From the NCBI RefSeq assembly GCF_042665255.1, contig NZ_JBHTCD010000035.1: 44,626 nucleotides of DNA; one strand, 5' to 3'. Below, in pieces: positions 16,568-24,942 of the stretch (its first letter is position 1; each line of letters opens with the position of its first letter). The stretch is from Insolitispirillum peregrinum (GTDB taxonomy: Bacteria > Pseudomonadota > Alphaproteobacteria > Rhodospirillales > Rhodospirillaceae). The notes under the pieces are model-generated. The model was not told where the DNA came from, did not search any database, and saw nothing but the letters and a program-made list of their open reading frames with translations. Made by a program: the position numbers and the translations under genes.

Positions 16568-17902
16568 ATGTCATTGATTCGGTATATGGCGCTGACCAGT
16601 GTGGTTACTCTTGTCGGGGTGGCTGGTGCGCCTGCATGGGCAGCAGGGGACGAACGTGCGTCGGAAGTAAATGCTGCCGGACAGAAAAAAGAAGACGTCC
16701 GCAAGCAGAAAGACGGCTTGCTGCCGCCGAAAGAGGCCCTGGATCAAAAAGATACCGACATTGCGCCGGATGCCTATCAGCCCCACGGCTATGAGATGGG
16801 CTCGTTCCTGTTGTTCCCGAAGATGGAAATTGATGTCACCGGGAACAGCAATATTTATGCGACCAGCACTGATACCAAATACGATACCATCACCACCTAT
16901 CGCCCGGAAATGATGCTGAAGTCCCGTTTTGATCAGCATGAAATCGCGGCCACCGTGCGGGGTGAGCGGAAAGAATACAACATTCATGATCGCGAAAGCG
17001 TCACCAACAGTTTTGCGTCGCTGTCTGGCCGCTATGATTTCAACAAGGCCGACAATGCCAGCATCCTGTTGTCCTATGTGAAGGATCACGAAAATCGCGG
17101 CAGCCTGGATGATGCCGGTGGTCTGCGCCCGACAGAATACCAGTATATGACCGCCAATCCGTCGGTGACGATCAATCTGGGGGACCTGAAATCAACGGTT
17201 GCCCTGCTGGCGGTGAACCGTAATATTGATGACACCCCGACCAGCGCTGGCGTTGAGCCATCCCACTTCCGCAACCGGAATGAGTACGAACTGTCCCTGC
17301 GGGAGGCCTATGAGTTCATTCCGGGCTATTCGTGGGTTGGGGAAGGGGCCTATCAACAGCGGCGCTATCGCCATGAGCAGGATCAGCATGGTCGCCAGCG
17401 TGACAGCGACGGCTATCGGGTTTCCACCGGGATCGGGCTGGATGTTTCCGAGCTGATTCGTGGGGACTTCCAGTTGGGTTACATGGAACGGGATTACGAG
17501 GATCGCAGCTTCTCGGACCCGTCGGGCTACTATGCCCGGGCGCAGTTCAACTGGATGCCGACCAAGCTGACCACCGTCCTGCCCACCGTCGAGCGCAGCA
17601 TTGACGAAACGACCGCTGTCGGGGCGTCGTCGGTGGTCCGCACCGCCTTCAGCACTGAAATTCGCCATGAACTCCGGCGCAATGTGATTCTGGGCAGCAA
17701 CCTCAGCTACGAAATCAATGATCAGCAGGGGGGAACCAACCTGGAGTCGCAGATTTTTGCTGCCTCGGTGCGCGGAACCTATCTGTTCAACGAAAACCTC
17801 TATTCCTCGGTGGAACTGGGGCAAAAGCGCAAGATTGCCAGTCTGCCCAGCAGCGGCTTTAATCAGACCACCGGTATGGTGCGGTTGGGGATTCAGTACT
17901 GA
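16568..17902 (+). CDS. Outer-membrane beta-barrel protein of the polysaccharide locus
   Basis: A 444-residue protein with a Sec signal peptide (MSLIRYMALTSVVTLVGVAG, cleavage near AWAA). A charged segment of about 60 residues rich in Lys, Asp and Gln follows, then alternating polar/hydrophobic strands to the end. The chain ends in Tyr (RLGIQY), as expected for BAM-inserted barrels with a terminal aromatic residue. Strand-like pieces such as SFASLSGRYDF and YYARAQFNWMP recur in the style of the BBP2-type barrels found in GumB/GumC-type loci. ATG 16568 has AAAGGG upstream and opens the signal peptide. Its place before the wzc-like gene suggests it is the outer-membrane exit or anchor for the glycan. 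Confidence 0.82.
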   Translation: MSLIRYMALTSVVTLVGVAGAPAWAAGDERASEVNAAGQKKEDVRKQKDGLLPPKEALDQKDTDIAPDAYQPHGYEMGSFLLFPKMEIDVTGNSNIYATSTDTKYDTITTYRPEMMLKSRFDQHEIAATVRGERKEYNIHDRESVTNSFASLSGRYDFNKADNASILLSYVKDHENRGSLDDAGGLRPTEYQYMTANPSVTINLGDLKSTVALLAVNRNIDDTPTSAGVEPSHFRNRNEYELSLREAYEFIPGYSWVGEGAYQQRRYRHEQDQHGRQRDSDGYRVSTGIGLDVSELIRGDFQLGYMERDYEDRSFSDPSGYYARAQFNWMPTKLTTVLPTVERSIDETTAVGASSVVRTAFSTEIRHELRRNVILGSNLSYEINDQQGGTNLESQIFAASVRGTYLFNENLYSSVELGQKRKIASLPSSGFNQTTGMVRLGIQY

Positions 17903-17932
17903 TCCAGACTGCGGCAAAACAAAAGGTTAGCC

Positions 17933-17961
17933 CAGGGTGCGGTCAGATTTGACGCACCCTG
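17933..17961. repeat. REP2-like hairpin between barrel and wzc-like genes
   Basis: Nine-bp arms CAGGGTGCG and CGCACCCTG flank a loop containing GTCAGATTTGA, recognisably the REP2 centre. It lies 30 bp after the barrel stop and 50 bp before the next gene, where it could act as an RNA-processing or partial termination point. No T-run follows. Confidence 0.6.
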
Positions 17962-18010
17962 ATTCAGGGCTGGGAACAGGAGTGCTGCGCAGCATTCCGG
18001 CTGATGTGGT

Positions 18011-20251
18011 TTGACAGCGGAGACAACGGCATTGGCCGGATTGCTGGGTGAGAAAAGTGTGAGCCCCGACCTGTTCCGGCGACGTGCCCGGTGGGCGCTG
18101 GGCGTTGTCAGTCGTGGGCGCTGGGTTATCGTTGCCGTCTTCCTGCTGATGCTGGCTCCGGCGATAACCTATCTGTACAAGGCCGAACGCCTGTATGCGG
18201 CGCGGGTCAGCGTTCTGATCGAAGCCCCGGATATTGGCGACAACCTGCTGGAACGCTCCTACGGCAAAAGCCGTCTGAACGAAGCCGCCGTCCAGACCGA
18301 AGCCGACATCATGCAGTCGCGGGCTCTGGCTGAGAAAGTCATCGGCAAGCTCGATCTGGATCAGGACCCCGAGTTCAACACCACGTTGCGGCCACCGTCC
18401 CTGATCGGGGAGATCCTCTCGGCCATCAACCCGCTGCCCTATCTGGTCGGGCAGACCAGTGGGGAGCAGGCTTTGTCCCCGGAGGGCAAGGATCGCGTTC
18501 TGCGCTCCCGCATCGAAGGCATGTTCCTGTCCCGGCTGCTGGTGACCACATCGCGGCGTTCGTATGTGGTGACCATTGATTTCACTGCCAATAATGGTGA
18601 AAAGGCGGCCCGCATCGCCAACACCCTGGCCGACATGTACATCGTCGACCGGCTGGATGTCAGTCTGGAAGAAACGCGGCGGGCCAACCAGTGGCTGAGC
18701 CAGCGTCTGGAAGAGCTGCGCCATGACGTGGCGATTGCCGAGCAGGCAGCCGAAGGATTCCGCAGTAAACATAATCTGGCCTCTGTCCGCAAAGGCGATC
18801 GCCAGCAGAGCGTGCTGGACCAGCAACTGGTCGAGCTGAACAGCCGGTTGGTGCTGGCGCGTTCGGACTATGCCCAGCGACAGGCCCGCTCGGCACAGTT
18901 GCGGGCGGGCGGAGCGGTGGAAACCTCGTCGGATGTGCTGCAATCCTCGCTGATCCAGCGATTGCGGGAACAGGAAGCCTCCACCCAGCGGGAACTGTCC
19001 GAGGCGCTCAAAAGCTATGGTGAACAGCATCCGCGCATCATCGGCCTGCGGGCTGATCTGCAGGAACTGCGGTCCAAGATCGGGCAGGAAATTTCAAAGG
19101 TCGGCGTTTCGTTGACGGCGGATACCGAAGCCAGCCGGGCGGCGGTTCAGTCGCTGGAACAACAGATCAAGGACCTGCAAAAGGGTTCGAATACCGCCGG
19201 GGAATACGAACTGCAACTGCGGGAACTGGAACGACAGGCCGAAACCAGCCGCAGCCTGTATGAATCGTTCCTCGGCCGCTACAAGCGTGATGCCGAGCAG
19301 GAAAACATACAGCGCGCCAATGCCCGCGTTCTGTCCGAAGCGGCAATCCCCGTGCGTCCCTCGTCGCCGCGCCAGATGCGGGTTATCGCGCTGGCCTTCA
19401 TGATGTCGCTGGTTGGCGGCGTCGGGCTGGTGTTCCTGCTTGATCGCCTGAACGGGCGCATTCGTTCGGCGGAGGAAGTCGAACAAATCACCGGTTTGCC
19501 GCTGCTGGCCAGCATTCCGCGGGTGAAAAGCGCGAAAAAAGAGGCGCTGACTCATGCGATTCTGGATGCTCCCCGCTCTGGTCTGGCCAATGCGTTCCGT
19601 TCCCTGCGCGCCGTTCTGGATGCCCCGCAAGGGGGGACGGGCAGGCAGGGGGACAAGGTAACGCTGGTGACGTCTTCGGTGCCGGGCGAAGGCAAGAGCT
19701 TTGTGTCCCGTAATCTGGCCATGGCGTTGGCGGCGGTTGGGCGGCGGGTGTTGGTGATTGATGGCGATTTGCTCCGTCCGACACAGCATCTCCTGTGTGG
19801 GGTTGCCCCCGAGAGGGGCCTGACGCAGGCTTTGCTGGACCCGGCACTGGACCCGTTGTCCCTGCTGATCCGGGATGAACGGGGCGGATTCGACCTGTTA
19901 CCGGCAGGGACGATCGAGGTCTTTTCCGGCAATGCGCTGGCCAGCGGGCATTTCGAGACTGTTCTGGCCACCCTGGCATCGCACTATGACCGCATTGTGA
20001 TTGATGCCTCACCCTGCCTTGCGACCACCGATGCGCAGGCGTTGTGTGCGGTTTCTGATGGTGTGGTCTTTGTGGTAAAGTGGAACGAGACGCCACGGGA
20101 TGCCGTGCTGGCTGCGCTGGCATACCTCGACAAGGTCGGAGCCCGGGTCAACGGGATTGCCCTGTCGCAAGTGAAATTGCCCGCCAATGGCCGGGGTGGC
20201 TATGGTTCCTACGGCTATTATGGCAGCTATGATGGCTACGTTAAAAACTGA
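18011..20251 (+). CDS. Wzc/GumC-type polysaccharide co-polymerase with BY-kinase domain
   Basis: An inner-membrane protein of about 746 residues that controls glycan chain length and export. A Wzz domain starts with a membrane helix (about 37-55), is followed by long coiled-coil stretches (about 215-450), and ends at a second helix near 460-480. The cytoplasmic kinase part has Walker A SSVPGEGKSF (about 555), Walker A' VLVIDGDLLRP and Walker B IVIDASP. The last 18 residues contain a tyrosine cluster (GGYGSYGYYGSYDGY), the usual autophosphorylation tail. There is no ATG near the start. TTG 18011 gives the longest form, TTG 18032 has GGAG nine bases upstream, and GTG 18059 is also possible. It likely partners the short Wza-like protein. 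Confidence 0.92.
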   Translation: MTAETTALAGLLGEKSVSPDLFRRRARWALGVVSRGRWVIVAVFLLMLAPAITYLYKAERLYAARVSVLIEAPDIGDNLLERSYGKSRLNEAAVQTEADIMQSRALAEKVIGKLDLDQDPEFNTTLRPPSLIGEILSAINPLPYLVGQTSGEQALSPEGKDRVLRSRIEGMFLSRLLVTTSRRSYVVTIDFTANNGEKAARIANTLADMYIVDRLDVSLEETRRANQWLSQRLEELRHDVAIAEQAAEGFRSKHNLASVRKGDRQQSVLDQQLVELNSRLVLARSDYAQRQARSAQLRAGGAVETSSDVLQSSLIQRLREQEASTQRELSEALKSYGEQHPRIIGLRADLQELRSKIGQEISKVGVSLTADTEASRAAVQSLEQQIKDLQKGSNTAGEYELQLRELERQAETSRSLYESFLGRYKRDAEQENIQRANARVLSEAAIPVRPSSPRQMRVIALAFMMSLVGGVGLVFLLDRLNGRIRSAEEVEQITGLPLLASIPRVKSAKKEALTHAILDAPRSGLANAFRSLRAVLDAPQGGTGRQGDKVTLVTSSVPGEGKSFVSRNLAMALAAVGRRVLVIDGDLLRPTQHLLCGVAPERGLTQALLDPALDPLSLLIRDERGGFDLLPAGTIEVFSGNALASGHFETVLATLASHYDRIVIDASPCLATTDAQALCAVSDGVVFVVKWNETPRDAVLAALAYLDKVGARVNGIALSQVKLPANGRGGYGSYGYYGSYDGYVKN

Positions 20252-20256
20252 ACTGA

Positions 20257-20412
20257 GAGCATTGTGCGAAAAGTGGGAACCGGTTTTCGCAACACCAATG
20301 CGGCAAAACAAACGAGCATTGTGCGAAAAGTGGGAGCCGGTTTTCGCAGCACCAATGCAGCAGAACAAAAATTTAAACCAGCGTGCCTGCGTCAGACTTA
20401 ACGCACGCTGGT
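20257..20412 (+). repeat. Composite repeat: REP1, REP1, REP2
   Basis: Two REP1 palindromes (20257-20304 and 20314-20363), nearly identical to each other, are followed by a REP2 hairpin with arms ACCAGCGTGC (20377-20386) and GCACGCTGGT (20403-20412). The same order occurs at 24943-25094. The block starts six bases after the wzc stop and contains the apparent start codon of the next gene. Confidence 0.85.
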
Positions 20413-21056
20413 CTGGGCCTGTACCTGGGGAACGGCTGGTTCTGGGGGCCATTGCCGTTCTCGCCGTGGGCGTTTTGCTGGTGGCGACGCCCCGGCTGAT
20501 TGCCGGTGGTCTGCTGGCGCTGGCACCGGGGGTGCACAGTTCGCTGGCCTATCCCTCTGCTGAAGAGCGTCCGAAGACGAGAGTTTGGCTGGATGCGGCG
20601 GCTGATATTGCTCCGCTGCCCGACATTGCCTTTTATCAAGCCCTGATTGCCCGTCTTGATCATGACGCAGACGAAGCACAAGCCCTCGAACGCCTGCTGA
20701 AGGTCTCGCCGCTCCGCCCGGACGAGTGGAACCGTTTGGCGCGTCTGCGGTTGTCCTCCAGCCCACAGCAGGCGTTGCAGGCGTGGAAAGTGTCTGTGTT
20801 CAGTGGGCGGGTGTATCCACCGATCATGGCTGATCGTCTGGAGGTTGGCTTACAGCTTTCTTCGCTGATGTCTGCTGATGAGCAGAGCATTCTGCGCGAC
20901 CAGATCCGCCTTTCCTATGTCCTGCGTCCGGCCCATGTGCAGCACATGCTGGCCAGACCGGCGAACAAGGCCTTTGCTCCTCTGGTGACCGAGGTTGTGG
21001 CTGGTCTGTCCGAGGCTGATATCGCCGCGATGGTGCGGATTCACGCCCTGCATTAG
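20355..21056 (+). CDS. Membrane-anchored protein of unknown function, start within a repeat
   Basis: A protein of about 233 residues, last of the plus-strand polysaccharide genes. One membrane helix (LGAIAVLAVGVLLVATPRLI, about residues 30-50) is followed by a helical, TPR-like periplasmic region, for example EAQALERLLKVSPLRPDEW and LRLSSSPQQALQAW. The first 20 or so residues are translated from REP1/REP2 repeat DNA, and the only ATG close to the helix (20355) is inside the repeat; the frame remains open further upstream through both repeats. The 5' end thus seems to have been remodelled by repeat insertion, and expression is uncertain. No strong ribosome-binding site is seen. I do not recognise a family; a role in glycan assembly is inferred only from position. 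Confidence 0.6.
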   Translation: MQQNKNLNQRACVRLNARWSGPVPGERLVLGAIAVLAVGVLLVATPRLIAGGLLALAPGVHSSLAYPSAEERPKTRVWLDAAADIAPLPDIAFYQALIARLDHDADEAQALERLLKVSPLRPDEWNRLARLRLSSSPQQALQAWKVSVFSGRVYPPIMADRLEVGLQLSSLMSADEQSILRDQIRLSYVLRPAHVQHMLARPANKAFAPLVTEVVAGLSEADIAAMVRIHALH

Positions 21057-21113
21057 AGCAAATCCCGAGCAGATGGGTCCTCTACGACGACGCATTTGCT
21101 GAAAATATAAGAT

Positions 21114-21174
21114 ATTAGAGCATTTTCAAGTTGACCGTCTACGGTCGACGGCTCGGAAAATGCGGCACGAAAAA
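21114..21174. repeat. Variant palindromic repeat with REP1-like ends
   Basis: It begins TAGAGCATTTTC and ends GAAAATGCGGCACGAAAAAC. The outer bases match the REP1 copy at 24941, but the core differs and holds a small hairpin (GACCGT, 21133-21138, with ACGGTC, 21141-21146). It lies in the 150-bp gap between two convergent genes. Confidence 0.65.
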
Positions 21175-21177
21175 CGG

Positions 21178-21208
21178 AGAGCGTTTTCGCTCAGTGTGAA
21201 AACGCTCT
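21178..21208. terminator. Bidirectional hairpin between convergent genes
   Basis: Perfect 11-bp arms AGAGCGTTTTC (21178-21188) and GAAAACGCTCT (21198-21208) flank a nine-base loop. The right arm contains the first bases of the LysE stop codon. It probably ends transcription from the left; T-runs are internal to the stem. Confidence 0.55.
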
Positions 21209-21833
21209 AAACAACCATCCGCACCGACAACACGATCAGCGCCGTCCCCATCAGCCACCGCTGGCAGACCAGCCAGACCGGCCGCCCGGACAACCAGCGG
21301 GACAACGGTCCAGCCGACATAACCAGCGACAGGTTCACCGATACACTGATCAGAATTTGCACCGTCCCCAGCAGCAGGCTTTGCTGCAATACACTGCCAC
21401 GCGCCGGATCGATGAACTGCGGCAGCAGCGAGACATACAGCACGGCAATTTTCGGATTGAGCAGATTGGTCAACAGCCCGGTGATGAACAACCGGAGCGG
21501 CGTTTCAGCCTGCACATCCTGCCGCACCGCCAGCATGCTGCGCCCACCGGGCTTCAGCGCCCCCCAGGCCAGATACAGCAAATAGGCAGCCCCGGCGAGT
21601 TGAACCGCCCGGTAGGCATGGGGAACGGTCAACAGCAGCGCACTGACCCCAAACGACGCCGCCAGCATATAGACGACAAAGCCGGTCGCCACCCCCAACA
21701 ACGAGACCACTCCTGCTGTTCGCCCCTGACACAGCGAGCGGGTCAGCAGATAAATCATGTTCGGGCCGGGCGTCAGCACCATACCAAGGGCAAGGGCCGC
21801 AAAGGCACTCAGGGAAGCAAACGGAACCATCAT
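21207..21833 (-). CDS. LysE/RhtB-family amino-acid exporter
   Basis: A 208-residue inner-membrane protein of about six helices, typical in size for the LysE/RhtB family, which exports amino acids such as lysine, threonine, homoserine lactone or cysteine derivatives. The family opening is clear (LALGMVLTPGPNMIYLLTRS), as is the loop LLTNLLNPKIAVLYVSLLPQF. ATG 21833 (or the adjacent ATG 21830) has GGAG just upstream, whereas a longer frame to 21875 has no such signal. It is divergent from a MocR regulator whose start is 100 bp away, with a direct repeat between them. This strongly suggests regulation of the exporter by that protein. The substrate is unknown. Confidence 0.92.
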   Translation of the reverse strand: MMVPFASLSAFAALALGMVLTPGPNMIYLLTRSLCQGRTAGVVSLLGVATGFVVYMLAASFGVSALLLTVPHAYRAVQLAGAAYLLYLAWGALKPGGRSMLAVRQDVQAETPLRLFITGLLTNLLNPKIAVLYVSLLPQFIDPARGSVLQQSLLLGTVQILISVSVNLSLVMSAGPLSRWLSGRPVWLVCQRWLMGTALIVLSVRMVV

Positions 21834-21895
21834 CGTTCTCCGGGGGAATGGATATGGCTCATCGCGATGGCCCATGCAGGGTGCCTTCTGTTACC

Positions 21896-21933
21896 CTCTC
21901 GGTGCAATATCAACATTGCTCTCGGTGCAATAT
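21896..21933. promoter_or_regulatory. Direct repeat, probable MocR operator
   Basis: The 15-bp sequence CTCTCGGTGCAATAT occurs twice exactly, at 21896-21910 and 21919-21933, 23 bp apart from start to start (about two helical turns). It ends directly at the MocR start codon and lies upstream of the divergent LysE gene. MocR-type regulators such as GabR and PdxR are known to bind direct repeats. Confidence 0.65.
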
Positions 21934-23292
21934 ATGATCGCTCACTACCTGACCCTTGCCGATTCACTGGCCGCAGAGATTGCCAGCGGTCGCCTCGCCC
22001 CCGGTGACCGTTTGCCGCCACAACGCGACTTTGCCTATCAACGTGGCATTGCCGCCTCCACCGCCAGTCGGGTCTATGCCGAGCTGCGCCATCGGGGTCT
22101 GGTCACCGGCGAGGTTGGTCGCGGTACCTATGTGCGCTCGGTTCTGGCGCAGTCGCATCCGGCGCTGACCGAACCCAGCCCTGCCCCGCTGGATCTGGAA
22201 CTGAATTTTCCCCTGCTGCCGCATCAGGGGCACACCATTGCCGCCGCCCTGGACCGCGCCCTGCGTCCCGATACCATCCACCATGCCCTGAAGCCGATCG
22301 GAGTCGCCGCCACCCCGCAGGCGCGTGCCATTGCCAGCCGCTTTCTGGCGCGGGGAGGCTGGCAGCCGTCTGCGGAGACTCTGGCTTTTACCGGCAATGG
22401 CCGCCAGGCCATCGCCGCCGCGCTGGCCGCCATCGCCAGCCCCGGCGAGCGCATCGGGGCGGAAGCCCTGACCTATCCGGCCCTGCAAAGCATTGCGACC
22501 CAACTGGGGATCACCGTGGTTCCCTTGGCAATGGACCAGTACGGCGTCCTGCCCGAAGCCATCGCCCAGCACCAGCAGACAGCACCGCTCAAAGGGCTGT
22601 ATCTGCAACCCTGCCTGCACAATCCACTGGGAATCAGCATGAACCCGGCGCGCAAACAGGCCATCGCCGACCTGTTGCACGCGACCGGCTTGCCTGCCAT
22701 TGAGGACGCCACCTATGGCTTCCTGACCGATGATCCGCCGCTGGCCGCCTTCGCCCCGCAGCAGGTGATCTATGTGGAAAGCTTTTCCAAGCGGATTGCC
22801 CCCGGATTGACCCTCGGGATTGTCTCGGCTCCGGCGGCGATTGCTTCTCGCCTCCATCACAGCATCCGCGCTGGCGGCTGGTCCGCTGCCGGGGTTCCAT
22901 TGGCGGTGGCCTTGCAGATGATCGGCGACGGCACCGCAGAGAGCATCAGCCGGGAAAAACGGCAGGATGCCCGCGACCGTCAAGCGATTGCCCGGCACTG
23001 TCTGGCGTGCTTGTCATGGCAAGCCGATCCTCGGGCCTATCATCTGTGGCTTCACCTGCCTCCGGGCTGGCGAGCAGAGGCACTGGTCGAAACCGCTGCC
23101 CGGCACGGGATGGCGCTGCTGCCCGCCAGCGCCTTCACCCTCAGCAACCACCATGCGCCCCCTGCGGTGCGGTTGGCGCTGTCAGCCCCGCCACAGGATC
23201 AGTTGCGGGCGGGGCTGGAAACACTGCGTCGTCTGATAGCGACGGCTACAGACTGCCCATCAGGATCAACACCATCACCTGCGGGGCAATGA
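21934..23292 (+). CDS. MocR-family regulator (GntR wHTH plus aminotransferase-like domain)
   Basis: A 452-residue transcription regulator. Residues 1-70 form a GntR-type winged helix (LADSLAAEIASGRLAPGDRL, then SRVYAELRHRGLVTGEVGRGTYV). The rest is a fold-type I PLP-dependent domain, with YLQPCLHNPLGISM, the Asp of PAIEDATYGF, and the Schiff-base Lys in VESFSKRIAPG. Such proteins bind PLP and often an amino-acid effector. Start ATG 21934 opens directly into the winged helix but abuts the operator repeat with no ribosome-binding site, so the mRNA may be leaderless. The divergent LysE exporter is the likely target. The 3' end overlaps the convergent transporter by 47 bp. Confidence 0.92.
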   Translation: MIAHYLTLADSLAAEIASGRLAPGDRLPPQRDFAYQRGIAASTASRVYAELRHRGLVTGEVGRGTYVRSVLAQSHPALTEPSPAPLDLELNFPLLPHQGHTIAAALDRALRPDTIHHALKPIGVAATPQARAIASRFLARGGWQPSAETLAFTGNGRQAIAAALAAIASPGERIGAEALTYPALQSIATQLGITVVPLAMDQYGVLPEAIAQHQQTAPLKGLYLQPCLHNPLGISMNPARKQAIADLLHATGLPAIEDATYGFLTDDPPLAAFAPQQVIYVESFSKRIAPGLTLGIVSAPAAIASRLHHSIRAGGWSAAGVPLAVALQMIGDGTAESISREKRQDARDRQAIARHCLACLSWQADPRAYHLWLHLPPGWRAEALVETAARHGMALLPASAFTLSNHHAPPAVRLALSAPPQDQLRAGLETLRRLIATATDCPSGSTPSPAGQ

Positions 23293-24928
23293 TGCGCAGG
23301 CACATCACCAGCGGATAGACGGTGGCATAGGCCAGCGACGGCGCTTCGGACGGAGCCACCGCATTGGCAAAGGCCAATGCCGGAGGATCGGTCATCGACC
23401 CGGCCAGCAAACCGCAGATGGTCAGATAATTCTGCTTGCCAAACAGGCGGGCACACAGCCCGACCACCAGCAATGGAATCAAGGTGATCAGCGCCGCCCA
23501 CATCATCCAGTGCAGTCCTTCGCCGTGGACCAGCACCTCGACGAAATGCTCGCCGGAATTCAATCCGACCACGGCAAGGAACAGCACGATGCCGATTTCA
23601 CGCAAGGCATGGTTGGCACTGGGCGGCATGAACCAGACCAGCGGCCCCAGATGGCCAATGCGCGACAGAATCAGCGCCGCCAGCAACGGCCCGCCCGCCA
23701 GCCCCAGTTTCAGGGCTGCCGGCATACCGGGAATGGCCAGTGGGATCGAGCCCAGCAGAACCCCCAGCGCGATACCGATGAAGATCGGCATGATCTGGGC
23801 CTGTTGCAGCAGCTTTTCCGAGTTCCCCAGCACACCGGTGACGTGCTTGATGTTGGGTGGGCTGCCGATGACGGTCAGGATATCCCCAAACTGCAAATGC
23901 AGATGCGGACCGGGGACCAGTTCGATCCCGGAACGAACCAGCCGGGATATAACGACATCGTATCGTGTCAGCAGGTCCAGTTCCCCCACCGACTTGCCCA
24001 GCACGTGCGAATTGGTCACCACCATCCGTTCCCAGCGCACGTCTTCGTCCATTGCCTTCAGGTCGGCATCGGCGGCTTCTTCGCCCAGAATCAGCCGGGC
24101 GGCCCGCAGCTTTTCCGGCGTCCCGACCACCAGCACCACATCGCCGGTGTGCAACAAGGTGTCAGGGTGCGGGATTTCGACATGGCCCTCGGTGCCTTGC
24201 CGCAACACCCGGCTGACCACCACCCCCAACTGCTCGACCCCCGGCATGTCCGACAGCCGCAGGCCGTCCAGATTGGGATTGGTCAGGCGCACGTTCAGGG
24301 TGTCGATCCGGGCCGTTTTTGACCGTCGGGCCTGCTCAAAGGCCTCAGCCTCGGCCTCGGGATTGGCGCGAAAGACCAGCTTCACCACCGCCATCGAAAT
24401 CAGGATACCGGCAATGCCAAACGGATAGGCCACCGCATAGCCCATCCCCGGCAGGGTCAGGTCTTCGCCGGTCACGCCGATCTGCCCCAGCATTTGCTGC
24501 CCGGCCGCCAGTGACGGGGTATTGGTCACCGCCCCGGAAAACAGCCCCAGCACCACCGGTACCGGAATGTCGGCCAGCCAGTGGACACCCAGCGCGGTCA
24601 GAACACCCAGCACCACGATCAGCGCCGCCCAGCCGTTCAGCGCAATCCCGGCCTTGCGCAGACTGGAAAAGAACCCCGGCCCGACCTGTACGCCAATGGT
24701 ATAAACGAACAGGATCAGGCCGAATTCCTTCAGGAAGTCCATCACCTCATGGTTGCCGCGCATGCCCAGCGATCCCAGAAAGATGCCGGCAAACAGCACC
24801 CCGCCGATCCCCAGCCCGACGCCCTTAATCTTCAGATTTCCCAACGCCAGACCCAGCGTTGCCGCCAGACACAAGGCCAGCAACGCCTGAACGATGGGAT
24901 TAAAGCCGGTCAACAGCTGTCCGAGCAC
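23246..24928 (-). CDS. YidE/AspT-type transporter with two RCK_C domains
   Basis: A 560-residue inner-membrane protein of the aspartate:alanine exchanger (AAEx) family, which includes YidE and YbjL. Two blocks of five or six helices (about 10-185 and 385-560) flank a cytoplasmic region containing two TrkA-C/RCK_C domains, recognisable from LHTGDVVLVVGTPEKL and LQFGDILTVIGSPPNI. Each membrane block has the family style: FSGAVTNTPSLAAGQQML in the first, GLLAGSMTDPPALAFA in the second. GTG 24928 has GAGGGG about six bases upstream. The substrate is not predictable; characterised relatives exchange dicarboxylic amino acids. The end overlaps the MocR gene by 47 bp. A repeat block occupies its upstream region and may affect its promoter. 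Confidence 0.9.
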   Translation of the reverse strand: MLGQLLTGFNPIVQALLALCLAATLGLALGNLKIKGVGLGIGGVLFAGIFLGSLGMRGNHEVMDFLKEFGLILFVYTIGVQVGPGFFSSLRKAGIALNGWAALIVVLGVLTALGVHWLADIPVPVVLGLFSGAVTNTPSLAAGQQMLGQIGVTGEDLTLPGMGYAVAYPFGIAGILISMAVVKLVFRANPEAEAEAFEQARRSKTARIDTLNVRLTNPNLDGLRLSDMPGVEQLGVVVSRVLRQGTEGHVEIPHPDTLLHTGDVVLVVGTPEKLRAARLILGEEAADADLKAMDEDVRWERMVVTNSHVLGKSVGELDLLTRYDVVISRLVRSGIELVPGPHLHLQFGDILTVIGSPPNIKHVTGVLGNSEKLLQQAQIMPIFIGIALGVLLGSIPLAIPGMPAALKLGLAGGPLLAALILSRIGHLGPLVWFMPPSANHALREIGIVLFLAVVGLNSGEHFVEVLVHGEGLHWMMWAALITLIPLLVVGLCARLFGKQNYLTICGLLAGSMTDPPALAFANAVAPSEAPSLAYATVYPLVMCLRIIAPQVMVLILMGSL

Positions 24929-24942
24929 GTGTCTTCCCCTCT

